Positions 35,885 to 46,567 are shown, numbered from the stretch's first letter. The stretch: DNA of 64,000 nt from Schistocerca nitens (GCF_023898315.1 NC_064621.1:16738501-16802500); one strand, 5' to 3'. Notes: generated by a model from the sequence alone, not told the origin. A program made the numbers and translations.

Positions 35885-37278
35885 CGGGATGGTTATAAAT
35901 AAACTTTTCCTATTTAACACGCCATAACACGGAAACTAACTACCGCACGAAGACCAAACTTGGTAGCACGTATGTCAAGGAGGTGGGGAAGAGCAATACA
36001 CAATTAATTCAAATGAAACTATTTCAATGTGTTAGCTACGGTACAGCACACCATTACATATAGTACAATTACTGCAACATAAACGGCTCAGTATGGCGCC
36101 CATCGGTGCAGAAATCGCAGGATTGCATTCTGCTTAGCAAAATGAGACATGTCCGTAGGTATACTGGCTACCTCTCTTGATATGCTGCGCTTCAGATCAG
36201 CACCATGATAATTTTATTGTTTCCAAATGTATTTCGGAGAAGTAGGTGAACTTGCTGAGCGAAGTGGTACGGTGTCCCATCTTACACAAAAACTGTTGAG
36301 TTCAATGCGTGTCTCTCCCGTAGGGCGGGTATGACACGCTGGCGAAGCACATTGCAGGAACGCTGCCGCGTTACACTGCACGTCTTTGGTCCTTGAGTGC
36401 CAACCTGTTCAAAAAAGAATATGCCAATGATGAACGTAGCCATGAAGCCACATCATACGGTGACACGTTCACAATACAGAGGAATCTCACGCACAGTGAC
36501 TGGAGGTGAAGATCCGCACACTCCCCAATTCTGCGTGCTCACCTTACCCATCAGAGAAAAATGAGCTTCCTCTGTCCATAGGATGTTCCAGGGCGAAAAC
36601 TCGTCAATTTCAATCCTTGCGAGAAAACGGAGCGTAAAGTCAACACGTCGTTGTGTGTCCTGTGCTGCAAGCTGTACGATATGGATCATGTGCAGACACC
36701 ATTTGAGAATGGTTCGCAGCACCTTCCGCACAGTGGACCACAGGATGTTCAACTGTCATGAAACAGCATGTGCTGTTCGGGAATTGCGCACAGCGTTGTC
36801 TGCCATAGCAACAGCGATTTCATCAGCCACCTGTGATGCAACCGGTCGTCGGCTCCTTCCTGGAGCGACGCCCAGTTCTCTTGTTGTTTAGAGCTACTCC
36901 ATCGTGCGCCGCACAGCAGGTGGAGAAAGAGGACCCTTCCGTAATGCTTCCAGCCGGCGATATTCTGGAAATGCAGCTGCAGCATTGCTGTTGTTTTGAT
37001 GGCAGAGCTTTACCAATAATGCCCTGCTCCTTCTGTGCAAGTCATGTTGACACTTCAACAAGTGCACTGCGATTGGTCAGGAGCGTTACACTATGAATCA
37101 CGATGACTGACCACGGCACCTGGTGGCCGTGGTTGGAACTGCACGGTGGCGCTGTGACACATGGAAATCATGCACCCCATACTCTGGACATGAATGCTAC
37201 CAAATTTCGTACACGTATGGTAATTAGCTTCCGTGTTAAAACGTGTTAAATAGGGAATGTTTAATTATAACTTCCCGG
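35885..37278 (-). mobile_element. mariner-like transposon with about 90-bp TIRs
   Basis: The left end (from 35885) and right end (to 37278) are inverted repeats of about 90 bp that share tatttaacacg, taacacgga and ttggtagca words. The left flank is TA (35883-35884) and the right flank is CA (37279-37280), best read as a mutated TA duplication. The insertion interrupts the left arm of the large inverted repeat, which resumes in register on both sides. Confidence 0.85.
36420..37080 (-). pseudogene. mariner-like transposase, broken
   Basis: Minus-strand frames give an N-terminal helix-turn-helix region with EVSTWLAQKEQG (about 37050). Then comes SVRKVL.TILKW...MIHIVQ, followed by DTQRRVDFTLRFL...NILWTEEAHFSL and WGSSPPVTVREIPLY (36453-36752). 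The block WT(D)EAHF normally holds the first catalytic Asp; here it is Glu (WTEEAHF). Frameshifts separate the N-terminal and catalytic parts, and the region beyond 36453 is too decayed to follow. The enzyme is inactive. Confidence 0.75.
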
Positions 37279-37548
37279 CAGATAATCAGTTTCATCCAGT
37301 TCAGTGGTCACCTTCAGATCCATAATCACAGAACTTGCAGCGTATTAGACAGTGTATGGCGTGCTGAACGCTCTCAATTAGTGCAGAAAAACTGGGCAGA
37401 ATTCTATGTACATGATGATCTTACACTTTCTTAGATAATAATCATAAGCAATGCAACACGCCATCTTGCATGACGGGAATAGGCAATCTAACTGCGGCAG
37501 ATCATTTAAATCTTAAGACATAATTATTGTCGCATGACATATTTAACA

Positions 37549-37665
37549 TGTGAAGTTACACCACTGTATATTCCGTTATAAATAAAATAAATGAAAATTT
37601 AAAGAAAAAAAAGTTATTTAATTTAATTTACAATGGAATATGCAGTGGTGTAACTTCACGTGTTA
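37549..37665. repeat. hairpin with about 33-bp arms
   Basis: Arms at 37549-37581 and about 37631-37665 share gtgaagttacaccactg and its complement, with a few mismatches around an AT-rich loop. It lies just inside the left arm of the large inverted repeat. Confidence 0.7.
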
Positions 37666-38089
37666 GATACATCGTGTGTTGCCACCTGGTGATAACAACT
37701 ACGACTTAAGATGTACCAGTGGGGCACAGAAAGCTATGCGCAGAAAGCAACGTGTTTTCTCAGTTGTGCGCATGACGTCACGGTGGAAACAGCTGTGCCA
37801 AACAGTACACAGTTGGAATTGTGTGTGATTGCTTTTCTTCCGTTGTTTTGTGTTTGAAGGAGTATTTTGATTCAGTTCTTTCTTCTGAGGTACTCAGTCA
37901 CAGCGGAAACATTCGGAATTCGGGAGTGTTAACGGTTTTGCTGTAATTGATATTTGATTCGGAACTGAAATAGTTAGCGATAGTGGACAGCGGGATCAAC
38001 ATTGTGTTCGCCAGCTCTATAGTTTATGGTTCGTCCTGTGAAATTCTTACTGGAGAATCTATAAGTGAGTGAGAAAATTAATTTTTACA

Positions 38090-38623
38090 ATGCCAGGCTC
38101 TGCTTTTACGGGCTGTTTTTCCTACAACCGGAGCACAAAGGGAACTGACGTAATGTGATACAGTTTCCCGCGTAATGAAACATTACAAAAACTATGGTTG
38201 TCGAAATGTTGTAGGAAAGACAGTGTAAATGTTGCGCATGCACGAATATGTTCTCGCCATTTCGCAGAAACAGATTACTTAAGGGATTTACAGTCTGAAT
38301 TGCTTAATTTGCCCCGAAAAAGAATGCTCAAGCCAGATGCAGTTCCTTCGTGCAATTTGCCGTGCAGTAATGCGACTGTCAATGTATCACCCGCAACAGA
38401 AGACAGAACCAAACGGTATAAGAAACGAGAACTACATAAGAGATCTCTGGAAACTCTGGAAAAGCTGTCACCAAATAAGAAACATCATAATAAGAGCTCA
38501 TGTACAGATGACAGTTTTTTTCCAGACACGGATAAAGTTACTTTCATGAATACTATAGCGGCTTTAGAAAGAAGGAATGCTGTTCTTACAAACAAGTGTG
38601 TGCAACTTGGAGCTCTTAAGTAA
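38090..38623 (+). pseudogene. THAP-domain ORF with in-frame stop
   Basis: The frame from ATG 38090 reads MPGSAFTGCFSYN, then an in-frame TGA (codon 23, 38156-38158), then YSFPRNETLQKLW, CSRHF, and PDAVPS. These are the hallmarks of a THAP zinc finger: FP, KLW, C-x2-H and AVP. The first zinc-ligand Cys appears to be missing, since only Cys9 is present before the stop. After residue about 90 comes a basic stretch (TKRYKKRELHKR) and a leucine-rich coiled-coil-like tail (NTIAALERRNAVL), then a stop at 38621. THAP domains bind DNA and occur in host regulators and in P-type transposases. No catalytic domain follows within 1 kb. It sits in the spacer of the large inverted repeat. Confidence 0.75.
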
Positions 38624-38949
38624 ATTCATTTCAATGCGATTAAATGAATAGTTTCTGGTTTATTTGAGCCGAGGTTTCGAATTTCAAGTGTGTGTCAGTG
38701 TGGTTGTGATCTGATATTTTACCGATGTGTGAGGCATAAACTGAGGAAGAATATAACTCATCAGTTTTAACTGTGATAGTTTAGCAGCAGAAAAGCAGTT
38801 TAGACATTTCAATTCTGGTATAAACAAAATCTTCCGCCAAAAGCTTGACGTAAACGCGCATGCCGTGTCGTCTGCTTGTGAGCGCTTGCTTCCACGCCGG
38901 CGTCACTAGGCCAGCCAATGGCAGAGCGGAGCGCTTACTGCCCAACCTT

Positions 38950-39330
38950 ATTATTTAGTGACCTTGAGATGTACATGATCTGAATAGTTAATTTGCCTGT
39001 TTCCGTCAGTGGGACAACTGGTTCCCATGTCATGCAGGATGGCGTGTTATATTGCTTATGATTATTATCTGAGAAATTATAAGATCACCATAAACGTGAG
39101 ATTCTGTCCACGTTTTTTGCACGGTGTGAGAGAGTTCAGCACTTTAAATAATGTCTAATATGCTGCAATTTCCGTGATTATGGATCTGAAGGCGGCCACT
39201 GAATTGGCTATAACTGGTTACCTTCGTAACAAAACTTGCGATCTGGCTGCAATAAAGTGCTCTAAAAGGATAAAGGACCTTCAGAAACTAACAAACTCGT
39301 TCAGGAACTCTGCTGTTCCTCTGCCTAACT
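38950..39330 (-). repeat. right arm of large imperfect inverted repeat
   Basis: Reverse complement of the interrupted left arm (34375-37525). A 61-codon open frame at 39174-39359 (+) lies in this arm. The equivalent left-arm sequence does not keep the same frame, so coding constraint is not supported. Confidence 0.75.
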
Positions 39331-39339
39331 TGGTTGGAG

Positions 39340-39837
39340 GAAACATGAGAAATACCTAAGCACACTTAACCTTGCGATGAATACCTGGGCAGGTCTTCGT
39401 CTTCGAGTGTCCACATAATTACAAAATAAAATTGTGGCAAACAGCGAATAAAACTGCACTTTCAATCACTAATCACTAATAAGCATAACGACGAATTTAG
39501 GAACTTCGGTTCATCTCCAGGGGATTTAATCAGTACCACACAGGATGTGTTACTGAAGATTCTCTTCTATTCCATATTCTATGCTAGTAGTACAGTCGCG
39601 AACGCGATCCCAAGCTGGCTTCAAAAAAATCGCAGACATAGGCCGAACGAGGATTTAATTCAACAACAGGGCAGTTGTTACAGAAGTTATTTTCTCTCAC
39701 ACATTTGCAAAAGTTCTAGTTTAACATAATGTTATTCAAATATCAAGTTACATGAGGGAACAGAACGCTCGATAATAAAAGAAAAATGAAGTCTAACGTG
39801 TCGTCGACGAAACGGTCGTTAGTAAGTACTCAACGGA
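39340..39837. other. unassigned sequence
   Basis: No gene or repeat recognised. Confidence 0.4.
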
Positions 39838-40156
39838 CTCCACCTTCAGACCACAAGTGGCCCATCGGGCCCATCCGACCACCGTGTCGTCCTCAGGATG
39901 GGGATAGGAGGCCGTGTCGGCACACCGCTCTCCCGCTCGTTATGATGGTTTTCTGTGACCGGGGCCCGGGGCCGCTCGCTACTGTTCGGTCGACTAGCTC
40001 CTCAATTTGCATCACGAGGCTGAGTGCACCCCGAAAAACGGAAACAGCGTATGGCGGCCCGGGTGGTCACCCGTCAAAGTGCGGGCCACGCCCGACAGCG
40101 CTTAACTTCGGTGATCTGACGAGAAGCGGTGTATCCACTACGGCAAGGCCGTTGCC
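39838..40156 (-). repeat. 5S rRNA-derived SINE
   Basis: On the minus strand, 40156 to about 40062 reads as a diverged 5S rRNA 5' portion: cttctcgtcagatcaccgaa and gttaagcgctgtcgggcgtg match the 5S words around TCTCGTCCGATCACCGAA and TTAAGC.GCGTCGGGCG, ending with gggtgacc. The body continues to about 39838 with cagcctcgtgatgc and gagagcggtgtg blocks. Pol III would use the internal 5S-type promoter. The open frame at 39786-40205 (+) is antisense to it and not a gene. Confidence 0.8.
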
Positions 40157-41985
40157 TAAACGGTCAGACAGGGAGCACAATCTCTCATTCTGGACCGATA
40201 CATAAATAAACTAGCTGTGTCTTTTTCAGTGGAACCACCTGGGCACGTATCCATTGTGGTTTTACAGAGCAATGGAAAAAGTAAATACGGAAGGCCGGAA
40301 GAAGATTTGAAGCGCCATCCTCCCAGATGGGAGGTCAGTGCCTGCCACTACACCATCTCGCTGGATGAGACGCGGAAATCGAAAGATGTGACAGATGTTC
40401 ATGTATGAGACACGCTGGAACCAACCAACGTACGTAAATGACGTCTTATTTTGAAGCGATAAATGAGACTCTCAACTTTGAGAGGAGTTTTCCAGTCTCT
40501 TTCTTATTAGTTTGGTCATTTTTTAAATTTCATCGAATTCTTCAATTTTGGCTGAGATTAATTCATATCCCTACGTTATCAAAACTTTCGTTTGCACTTA
40601 TTTATTACCGTATGATCAAGGTTGTTAACAAATTTGGCTTACAGTTTCGGAAAGTGATCACGATATTATGGAAGGCTTCTTGCCAGAACTACTGTCAGTC
40701 ACACTGGTATGAAGCTGCTGCACGTAATCGATATCGCCTTCATAAGGTATGAGACATATTGTCAGACGTGTGTCTTAGGAGGCGAGGGTGTCGCGATTCC
40801 CACCAGGTCCTAGCTCCGTGGGGCTGACAAAACTTCCTAGGTTTTGTGGCGTGAATTGCAAAAGTATTGATTTTTTCGTCGTTCCATTCCTAACGGGCGC
40901 GCGCACACACACACTTACGTTTTTATGTTTTGATTGTGCTGTAAATGTTCTCGTGCTGTTGTTATTTTGAAGTAAGAGCAGATCATAAATTGTAAAATAA
41001 GGAAATCCAATAATTTAATAAAGAAAGCACTATGATTCGTATTAAGAAATTATAGACTTGGATGTGGAAGATATTCCATTTAGAATCTCCTGGATTCAAA
41101 AAAGTGTTCTTCAGCAAAATGTGTAGCAAAATAAGTCTACCCATGTAAATATATTAAATTATAGTTTCCTTCTATATCAGATCCTCTGGTCGGACGTAAA
41201 TTTTTACAAAAAAGACACTGCTGTTACGTTTGTCAAATTATTTAACCGCGACAGCACGTTCCTGGATGAGGCGGACTTTCCAGAATCATTATGCATTTTT
41301 AATCACGTAATGCAAATAAGTCAGTACTTGAGTTGGATAAATGAGACACAAGAAAATTTTATTTTGGCTATTCTGAATCTTCCCATTGCAAAGTACGTTC
41401 TTCTGGCTTCTTTCTTTGGAAGCGTTTAATCGCATTCTTCGATGGTACAACTGTTTCACGTTTTGGCATTCTTCTAGCGTTGTGCGTGACTTGATGCCAC
41501 AGCCTAACGCAAAATAAATTCTACACAAGATTCAGTAAAACATTTATTCAGTTTTACGTAAATAAATAAACATTTTTTGTATATGGCTTTTTTCTCATAG
41601 TCGTAATGAAGGTGACAATAGGTTTCTTTTTTCTTGGTGACTGAAACATTGTGTGGAATTACTGTGTGATGACAATAATGATTAATCTGTGGAATCTGTA
41701 GTTCTCAATATGGTATTTCATCTTGTACAGTGTAACAATAAGATATTGAAAATTACAAAAATATGGAATATAGGTTGATTATTTAATACAAATGTGGCAT
41801 TATATAGCGGTGTCATTCGGTACTTAAGTATTAATTACGTCGTAATAAGTTTATTAAATCTACCTATTGTTTGCTATTCTTCATTATCTCACCCTTATAG
41901 GAATAAAAACATGAAAGCACAAACCCTACTGAATATTCTGTCTACTGATGAGTAACTCATTACATTTCGGGTGCGTTTCTTGTTT
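40157..41985. other. unassigned AT-rich sequence
   Basis: About 1.8 kb without recognisable content, apart from a short GC/AC repeat near 40898-40912. Confidence 0.4.
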
Positions 41986-42080
41986 ATATGGTTCAAATGG
42001 CTCTGAGCACTATGGGACCTAACTTCTGAGGTCATTAGTCTCCTAGAACTTAGAACTACTTAAACCCAACTAACCTAAGG

Positions 42081-42569
42081 ACAGCCAGAGCGAGAGCACC
42101 AGCAGCAGCGAGTACTGTTTGTATAAAGCGTTTATTTTGCATTTTGTTTACGACCTTCCACTAAGGAAGGGATTCTATTTGTGTTTATCTGCTCTGCATA
42201 GTAACTAACAGTTCTTGATAAAACTTTACGTAGTTTTCGTGTTAGATTTCTTAGTGTTTTCTTGATAGTTTAGAACAGAAAGCGCCCTAAAACCGTCTTT
42301 TGTTTGTTTCGCGGCCGTTAGCCACTAGTCACTTGAATCAGCAGTTGTCTTGTGACAGCCAGAGCGAGAGCACCAGCAGCAGCGAGTACTGTTTGTATAA
42401 AGCGTTTTTGTACTTATTTGCTGCGCTTAGCCTTTAAATAGTTTTTCTGGGAAAACCTAGCGTAGTTTTCGCGTCTCGTATTTCAGTGAGTGTTTCTTGA
42501 TTATCAGAGTAGCTCATCAGAAGATTATCTTGGGAATTTGTCACCGTATAGAGTAGGGTAAACATAGTC
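42081..42569 (+). promoter_or_regulatory. LINE 5' UTR with tandem monomers
   Basis: The opening block acagccagagcgagagcacc recurs at 42081 and 42355, giving a repeat period of 274 bp; about 53 bp is identical. Downstream parts of the two units are diverged but collinear (for example gtagttttcg at about 42233 and 42461). Tandem 5' monomers in other LINEs act as internal Pol II promoters; that role is inferred here. Confidence 0.7.
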
Positions 42570-43557
42570 ATGTGTAGGGACTGTGGTTGTTGTGAGCGGA
42601 CGCAAGGAGAATTGGCCACTCTTCGGGGGCAGGTGGAGGCTTTGTCTGTTAGGCTCATCGAGCTCGAGGCGCAGGCGTCGGCTCGTAGTGGCGTTGGGAC
42701 AACTGTGGTGAGACCTATGCCTACTTCGGTGGCCTTGGAATCACATGGAACCCCTGATGTCGCTGCGTCTTCCGGCAGTGAGCATCTTACCGGTCAGCCA
42801 TCACTCCAGGGTGAATGGCGGACAGTGGTGGGCTCGCGCGTGCCTGGCCGAAAGGCGAAGGTGGGATCTGGCCGCGTGGCAGCTGCCTTACCCCTTTCCA
42901 ACAGGTACGGGGTGCTTCCTAGTGGTGATGACATCGTTTCCGAGCCACCACAGGATGCCTCGCCTGTTGGGCCAGTGGCCGATTCTCCGGCAAGGTCCCG
43001 ACAGTCACAGAGGGCGGGCCTATTAGTTATAGGGAGCTCCAACGTTAGGCGGGTTATGGAGCCCCTCAGGAAAATAGCGGGTAGGTCGGGGAAGAATGCC
43101 AGTGTGCACTCGGTGTGCTTGCCGGGGGGTCTCGTCCGTAATGTGGAGGAGGCCCTTCCGGCAGCTATTGAACGCACTGGGTGTGACCGGCTGCAGATAG
43201 TAGCACATGTCGGAACGAATGACGCCTGCCGCTTGGGTTCTGAGGCCATCCTTGGTTCCTTCCGGCGGCTGGCTGATTTGGTGAAGACAACCAGCATCGC
43301 ACGCGGAGTGCAAGCTGAGCTTAATATCTGCAGCATAGTGCCCAGAGTCGATCGCGGTCCTCTGGTTTGGAGCCGTGTGGAGGGTCTAAACCAGAGGCTC
43401 AGACGACTCTGCGACTATAATGGTTGCAAATTCATCGACCTCCGTTATTGGGTGGAGAACTGTAGGGCCCCCTAGACAGGTCAGGCGTGCACTACACACC
43501 GGAAGCAGCTACTAGGCTAGCAGAGTACGTGTGGCGTGCACACGGGGGTTTTTTAGG
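42570..43557 (+). pseudogene. LINE ORF1 protein with SGNH-esterase-like domain, one frameshift
   Basis: ORF1 starts MCRDCGCCERTQGELATLR: a Cys cluster, then a heptad-like coiled coil (about residues 10-36), then a Ser/Pro/Gly-rich linker. From about residue 148 an SGNH-hydrolase-like domain begins: block I GLLVIGSSNVRR (Ser at about 154), block III VAHVGTND (about 210-217). The reading frame stops at 43475 after ENCRAP. One missing C in the preceding C run would explain this, because the next frame continues DRSGVHYTPEA, the block V region with the catalytic His, to about 43557. In CR1-group LINEs ORF1 binds RNA and the esterase may act on lipids. This copy would make a protein truncated before block V. 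Confidence 0.85.
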
Positions 43558-46391
43558 TTAGAGGGACCCCCCCTTGGGCGAAACGATAAAATACCTGACG
43601 GCTTACCAGAGAGAACATTATCATCGTTGATAAAGAACGTCCGTCCTCAGAGACCAAAAACAGGAAAAGTTAACGTAATATTGGTAAACTGCAGGAGTAT
43701 CCAGGGCAAGGTTCCTGAATTAGTATCTCTTATTGAAGGAAATAGTGCGCATATAGTATTAGGAACGGAAAGTTGGTTAAAACCGGAAGTGAACAGTAAC
43801 GAAATCCTAGACACAGAATGGAATATATACCGCAAGGATAGGATAAACGCAAATGGTGGAGGAGTATTTGTAGCAGTAAAGAATTCAATAATATCCAGTG
43901 AAGTTATTAGCGAATGCGAATGTGAAATAATCTGGGTTAAGTTAAGTATCAAAGGTGGGTCAGATATGATAGTCGGATGCTTCTATAGACCACCTGCATC
44001 AGTAACCGTAGTAGTTGAGCGCCTCAGAGAGAACCTGCAGAACGTCGTGAAGAAGTTTCGTGATCATACTATTGTAATAGGGGGAGACTTCAATCTACCA
44101 GGTATAGAATGGGATAGTCACACAATCAGAACTGGAGCCAGGGACAGAGACTCTTGTGACATTATCCTGACTGCCTTGTCCGAGAATTACTTCGAGCAGA
44201 TAGTTAGAGAACCAACTCGTGAAGCTAACGTTTTAGACCTCATAGCAACAAATAGACCGGAACTTTTCGACTCCGTGAATGTAGAAGAGGGTATCAGTGA
44301 TCATAAGTCAGTGGTTGCATCAATGACTACAAGTGTAATAAGAAATGCCAAGAAAGGAAGGAAAATATATTTGCTTAACAAGAGTGATAGGGCACAAATC
44401 GCAGAATATCTGAGTGACCACCATCAAACGTTCATTTCTGAGGAAGAGGATGTGGAACAAAAATGGAAAAAATTCAGAAACATCGTCCAGTACGCCTTAG
44501 ATAAGTTCGTACCGACTAAGGTCCAAAGCGAGGGGAAAGATCCACCGTGGTATAACAATCATGTACGAAAGGTACTACGGAAACAAAGAAAGCTTCATCA
44601 TAGGTTTAAGAGTAGTCGAATCATAGCTGATAAGGAAAAGCTGAACGAAGCGAAAAAGAGCGTAAAGAGAGCAATGAGAGAAGCATTCAACGAATTCGAA
44701 CATAAAACATTGGCAAACAATCTAAACAAGAACCCTAAAAAGTTTTGGTCATATGTAAAATCGGTAAGCGGATCTAAATCCCCTATTCAGTCACTCGTTG
44801 ACCACGATGGCACCGAAACAGAGGACGACCGAAGAAAGGCAGAAATACTGAATTCAGTGTTCCGAAACTGTTTCACTGCGGAAAATCGTAACACGGTCCC
44901 TGACTTCAGCCGTCGCACGGACGCCAAAATGGAAAATATTGAAATAAACGACATCGGAATTGAAAAACAACTGCTATCACTTAGTAGCGGAAAAGCATCC
45001 GGACCAGACGAGATACCCTTAAGATTCTACAGTGATTATGCTAAAGAACTTGCCCCCTTTCTATCAGCAATTTATCGTAGATCTCTGGAAGAACGTAAAG
45101 TACCTAGCGACTGGAAGAAAGCGCAGGTCGTTCCCATTTTCAAGAAGGGTCATAAATCAGATGCGAATAATTATAGGCCTATTTCGCTTACGTCAATCTG
45201 TTGTAGAATAATGGAACATGTTTTGTGTTCTCGTATTATGACGTTCTTAGATAATACAAATCTCCTTCATCATAACCAACATGGATTCCGCAAACAGAGA
45301 TCATGTGAAACTCAGCTCGCCCTATTTGCCCAAGAAATTCACAGTGCCGTAGACACTGGCGAGCAGATTGATGCCGTATTCCTGGACTTCAGGAAGGCAT
45401 TTGATACGGTTCCGCACTTACGTTTAGTGAAAAAAATACGAGCTTACGGAATATCGGACCAGGTTTGTGATTGGATTCAGGATTTCCTAGAAGAAAGAAC
45501 ACAACATGTCATTCTTAACGGTTCAAAATCTGCAGATGTAGAGGTAATTTCGGGAGTACCGCAAGGAAGCGTGATAGGACCTTTATTGTTTACAATATAC
45601 ATAAATGACTTAGTTGACAACATCGGTAGCTCCGTGAGGCTATTTGCAGATGACACGGTTGTCTACAAGAAAGAAGCAACATCAGAAGACTCGTACGTAC
45701 TCCAGGAAGACCTGCAGAGGATTAATGAATGGTGCGACAGCTGGCAGCTTTCCCTAAACGTAGATAAATGTAATATAATGCGCATACATAGGGGCAGAAA
45801 TCCATTCCAGTACGATTATGCCATAGGTGGTAAATCATTGGAAGCGGTAACGACCGTAAAATACTTAGGAGTTACTATCCGGAGCGATCTGAAGTGGAAT
45901 GATCACATAAAACAAATAGTGGGAAAAGCAGGCGCCAGGTTGAGATTCATAGGAAGAATTCTAAGAAAATGTGACTCATCGACGAAAGAAGTAGCTTACA
46001 AAACGCTTGTTCGTCCGATTCTTATTGCTCATCAGTATGGGACCCTTACCAGGTTGGATTAATAGAAGAGATAGATATGATCCAGCGAAAAGCAGCGCGA
46101 TTCGTCATGGGGACATTTAGTCAGCGCGAGAGCGTTACGGAGATGCTGAACAAGCTCCAGTGGCGGACACTTCAAGAAAGGCGTTACGCAATACGGAGAG
46201 GTTTATTATCGAAATTACGAGAGAGCACATTCCGGGAAGAGATGGGCAACATATTACTACCGCCCACATATATCTCGCGTAATGATCACAACGAAAAGAT
46301 CCGAGAAATTAGAGCAAATACGGAGACTTACAAGCAGTCGTTCTTCCCACGCACAATTCGTGAATGGAACAGGGAAGGGGGGATCAGATAG
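43531..46391 (+). pseudogene. LINE ORF2 (AP endonuclease + reverse transcriptase), one 4-bp deletion
   Basis: An open frame of 843 codons. The AP endonuclease has VNCRSIQGKVPEL (about 49-61), GTESWL, FYRPP, GGDFNLPGIEWD (about 184-195) and GISDHKSV (about 254). The reverse transcriptase has GKASGPDEIP, NNYRPISLTS, NQHGFRKQRSCET, FDTVP, SGVPQGSVIGPLLF and the catalytic FADD (about 704), then VKYLGV. At about 46023 the sequence lacks four bases relative to the RPILEYC segment of copy 2, giving a stop at 46060-46062. The remaining C-terminal part (IQRKAARFVMG...) is open in another frame to 46391. The protein nicks target DNA and reverse transcribes; this copy ends before the C-terminal domain. 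Confidence 0.93.
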
Positions 46392-46567
46392 TGGTACAGT
46401 AAGTACCCTCCGCCACACACCGTAAGGTGGCTCGCGGAGTATAGATGTAGATGTAGATGTAGATGTAGATCACACACATCCATGCCCGAGGCAGGATTCG
46501 AACCTGCGACCGTAGCTTCTCGTTTGTACTATATTTCCGCAAAACTGATAAAAATTAGAATAAATGA

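Larger units (their letters stand above)
34375..37525 (+). repeat. left arm of large imperfect inverted repeat (interrupted)
   Basis: Segments 34375-34397 (weak), 35822-35884 and 37279-37525 together are the reverse complement of 38950-39330, after removal of the Tc1 copy (34398-35819) and the mariner (35885-37278). The most similar block is agataataatcataagcaat at 37433-37452. The arms are about 330 bp and roughly three-quarters identical by eye. The right arm also holds a 22-bp insertion near 39010. Confidence 0.75.
42081..46470 (+). mobile_element. CR1/L2-type LINE, copy 1, near complete
   Basis: A LINE of about 4.39 kb with a 5' UTR, ORF1, ORF2 and a 3' hexamer microsatellite tail (TAGATG type, 46442-46470). 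It is inserted cleanly in a SINE. Any target duplication is at most 2-3 bp, which fits CR1-group insertions, known to leave little or none. Two small deletions break the ORFs, one in each; otherwise it looks young. It was probably mobile recently and shares its 3' tail with copy 2. Confidence 0.93.
41990..46516 (-). repeat. family A SINE split by a LINE
   Basis: 41990-42083 is the 3' half of a minus-strand SINE (ggttcaaatggctctgagca to ctaacctaaggac). The rest, cacacacatccatgcccgag to gaacctgcgaccgtagc, resumes at 46469-46516. The LINE at 42081-46470 lies between. The SINE head is truncated after the variable-arm region. A diverged duplication may flank it (ttcttgttta before, ttctcgtttg after). 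Confidence 0.88.

Noticed and set aside
39174-39359. 61-codon ORF in the right arm of the inverted repeat as a gene
   Set aside because: The matching left-arm sequence does not preserve the frame, so there is no sign of coding constraint.
39786-40205. 139-codon plus-strand ORF as a gene
   Set aside because: It is antisense to the 5S-derived SINE and explained by it.
46442-46470. Short regular repeats as a CRISPR-like array
   Set aside because: They are the hexamer microsatellite tail of the LINE, with no spacers, in a eukaryotic context.
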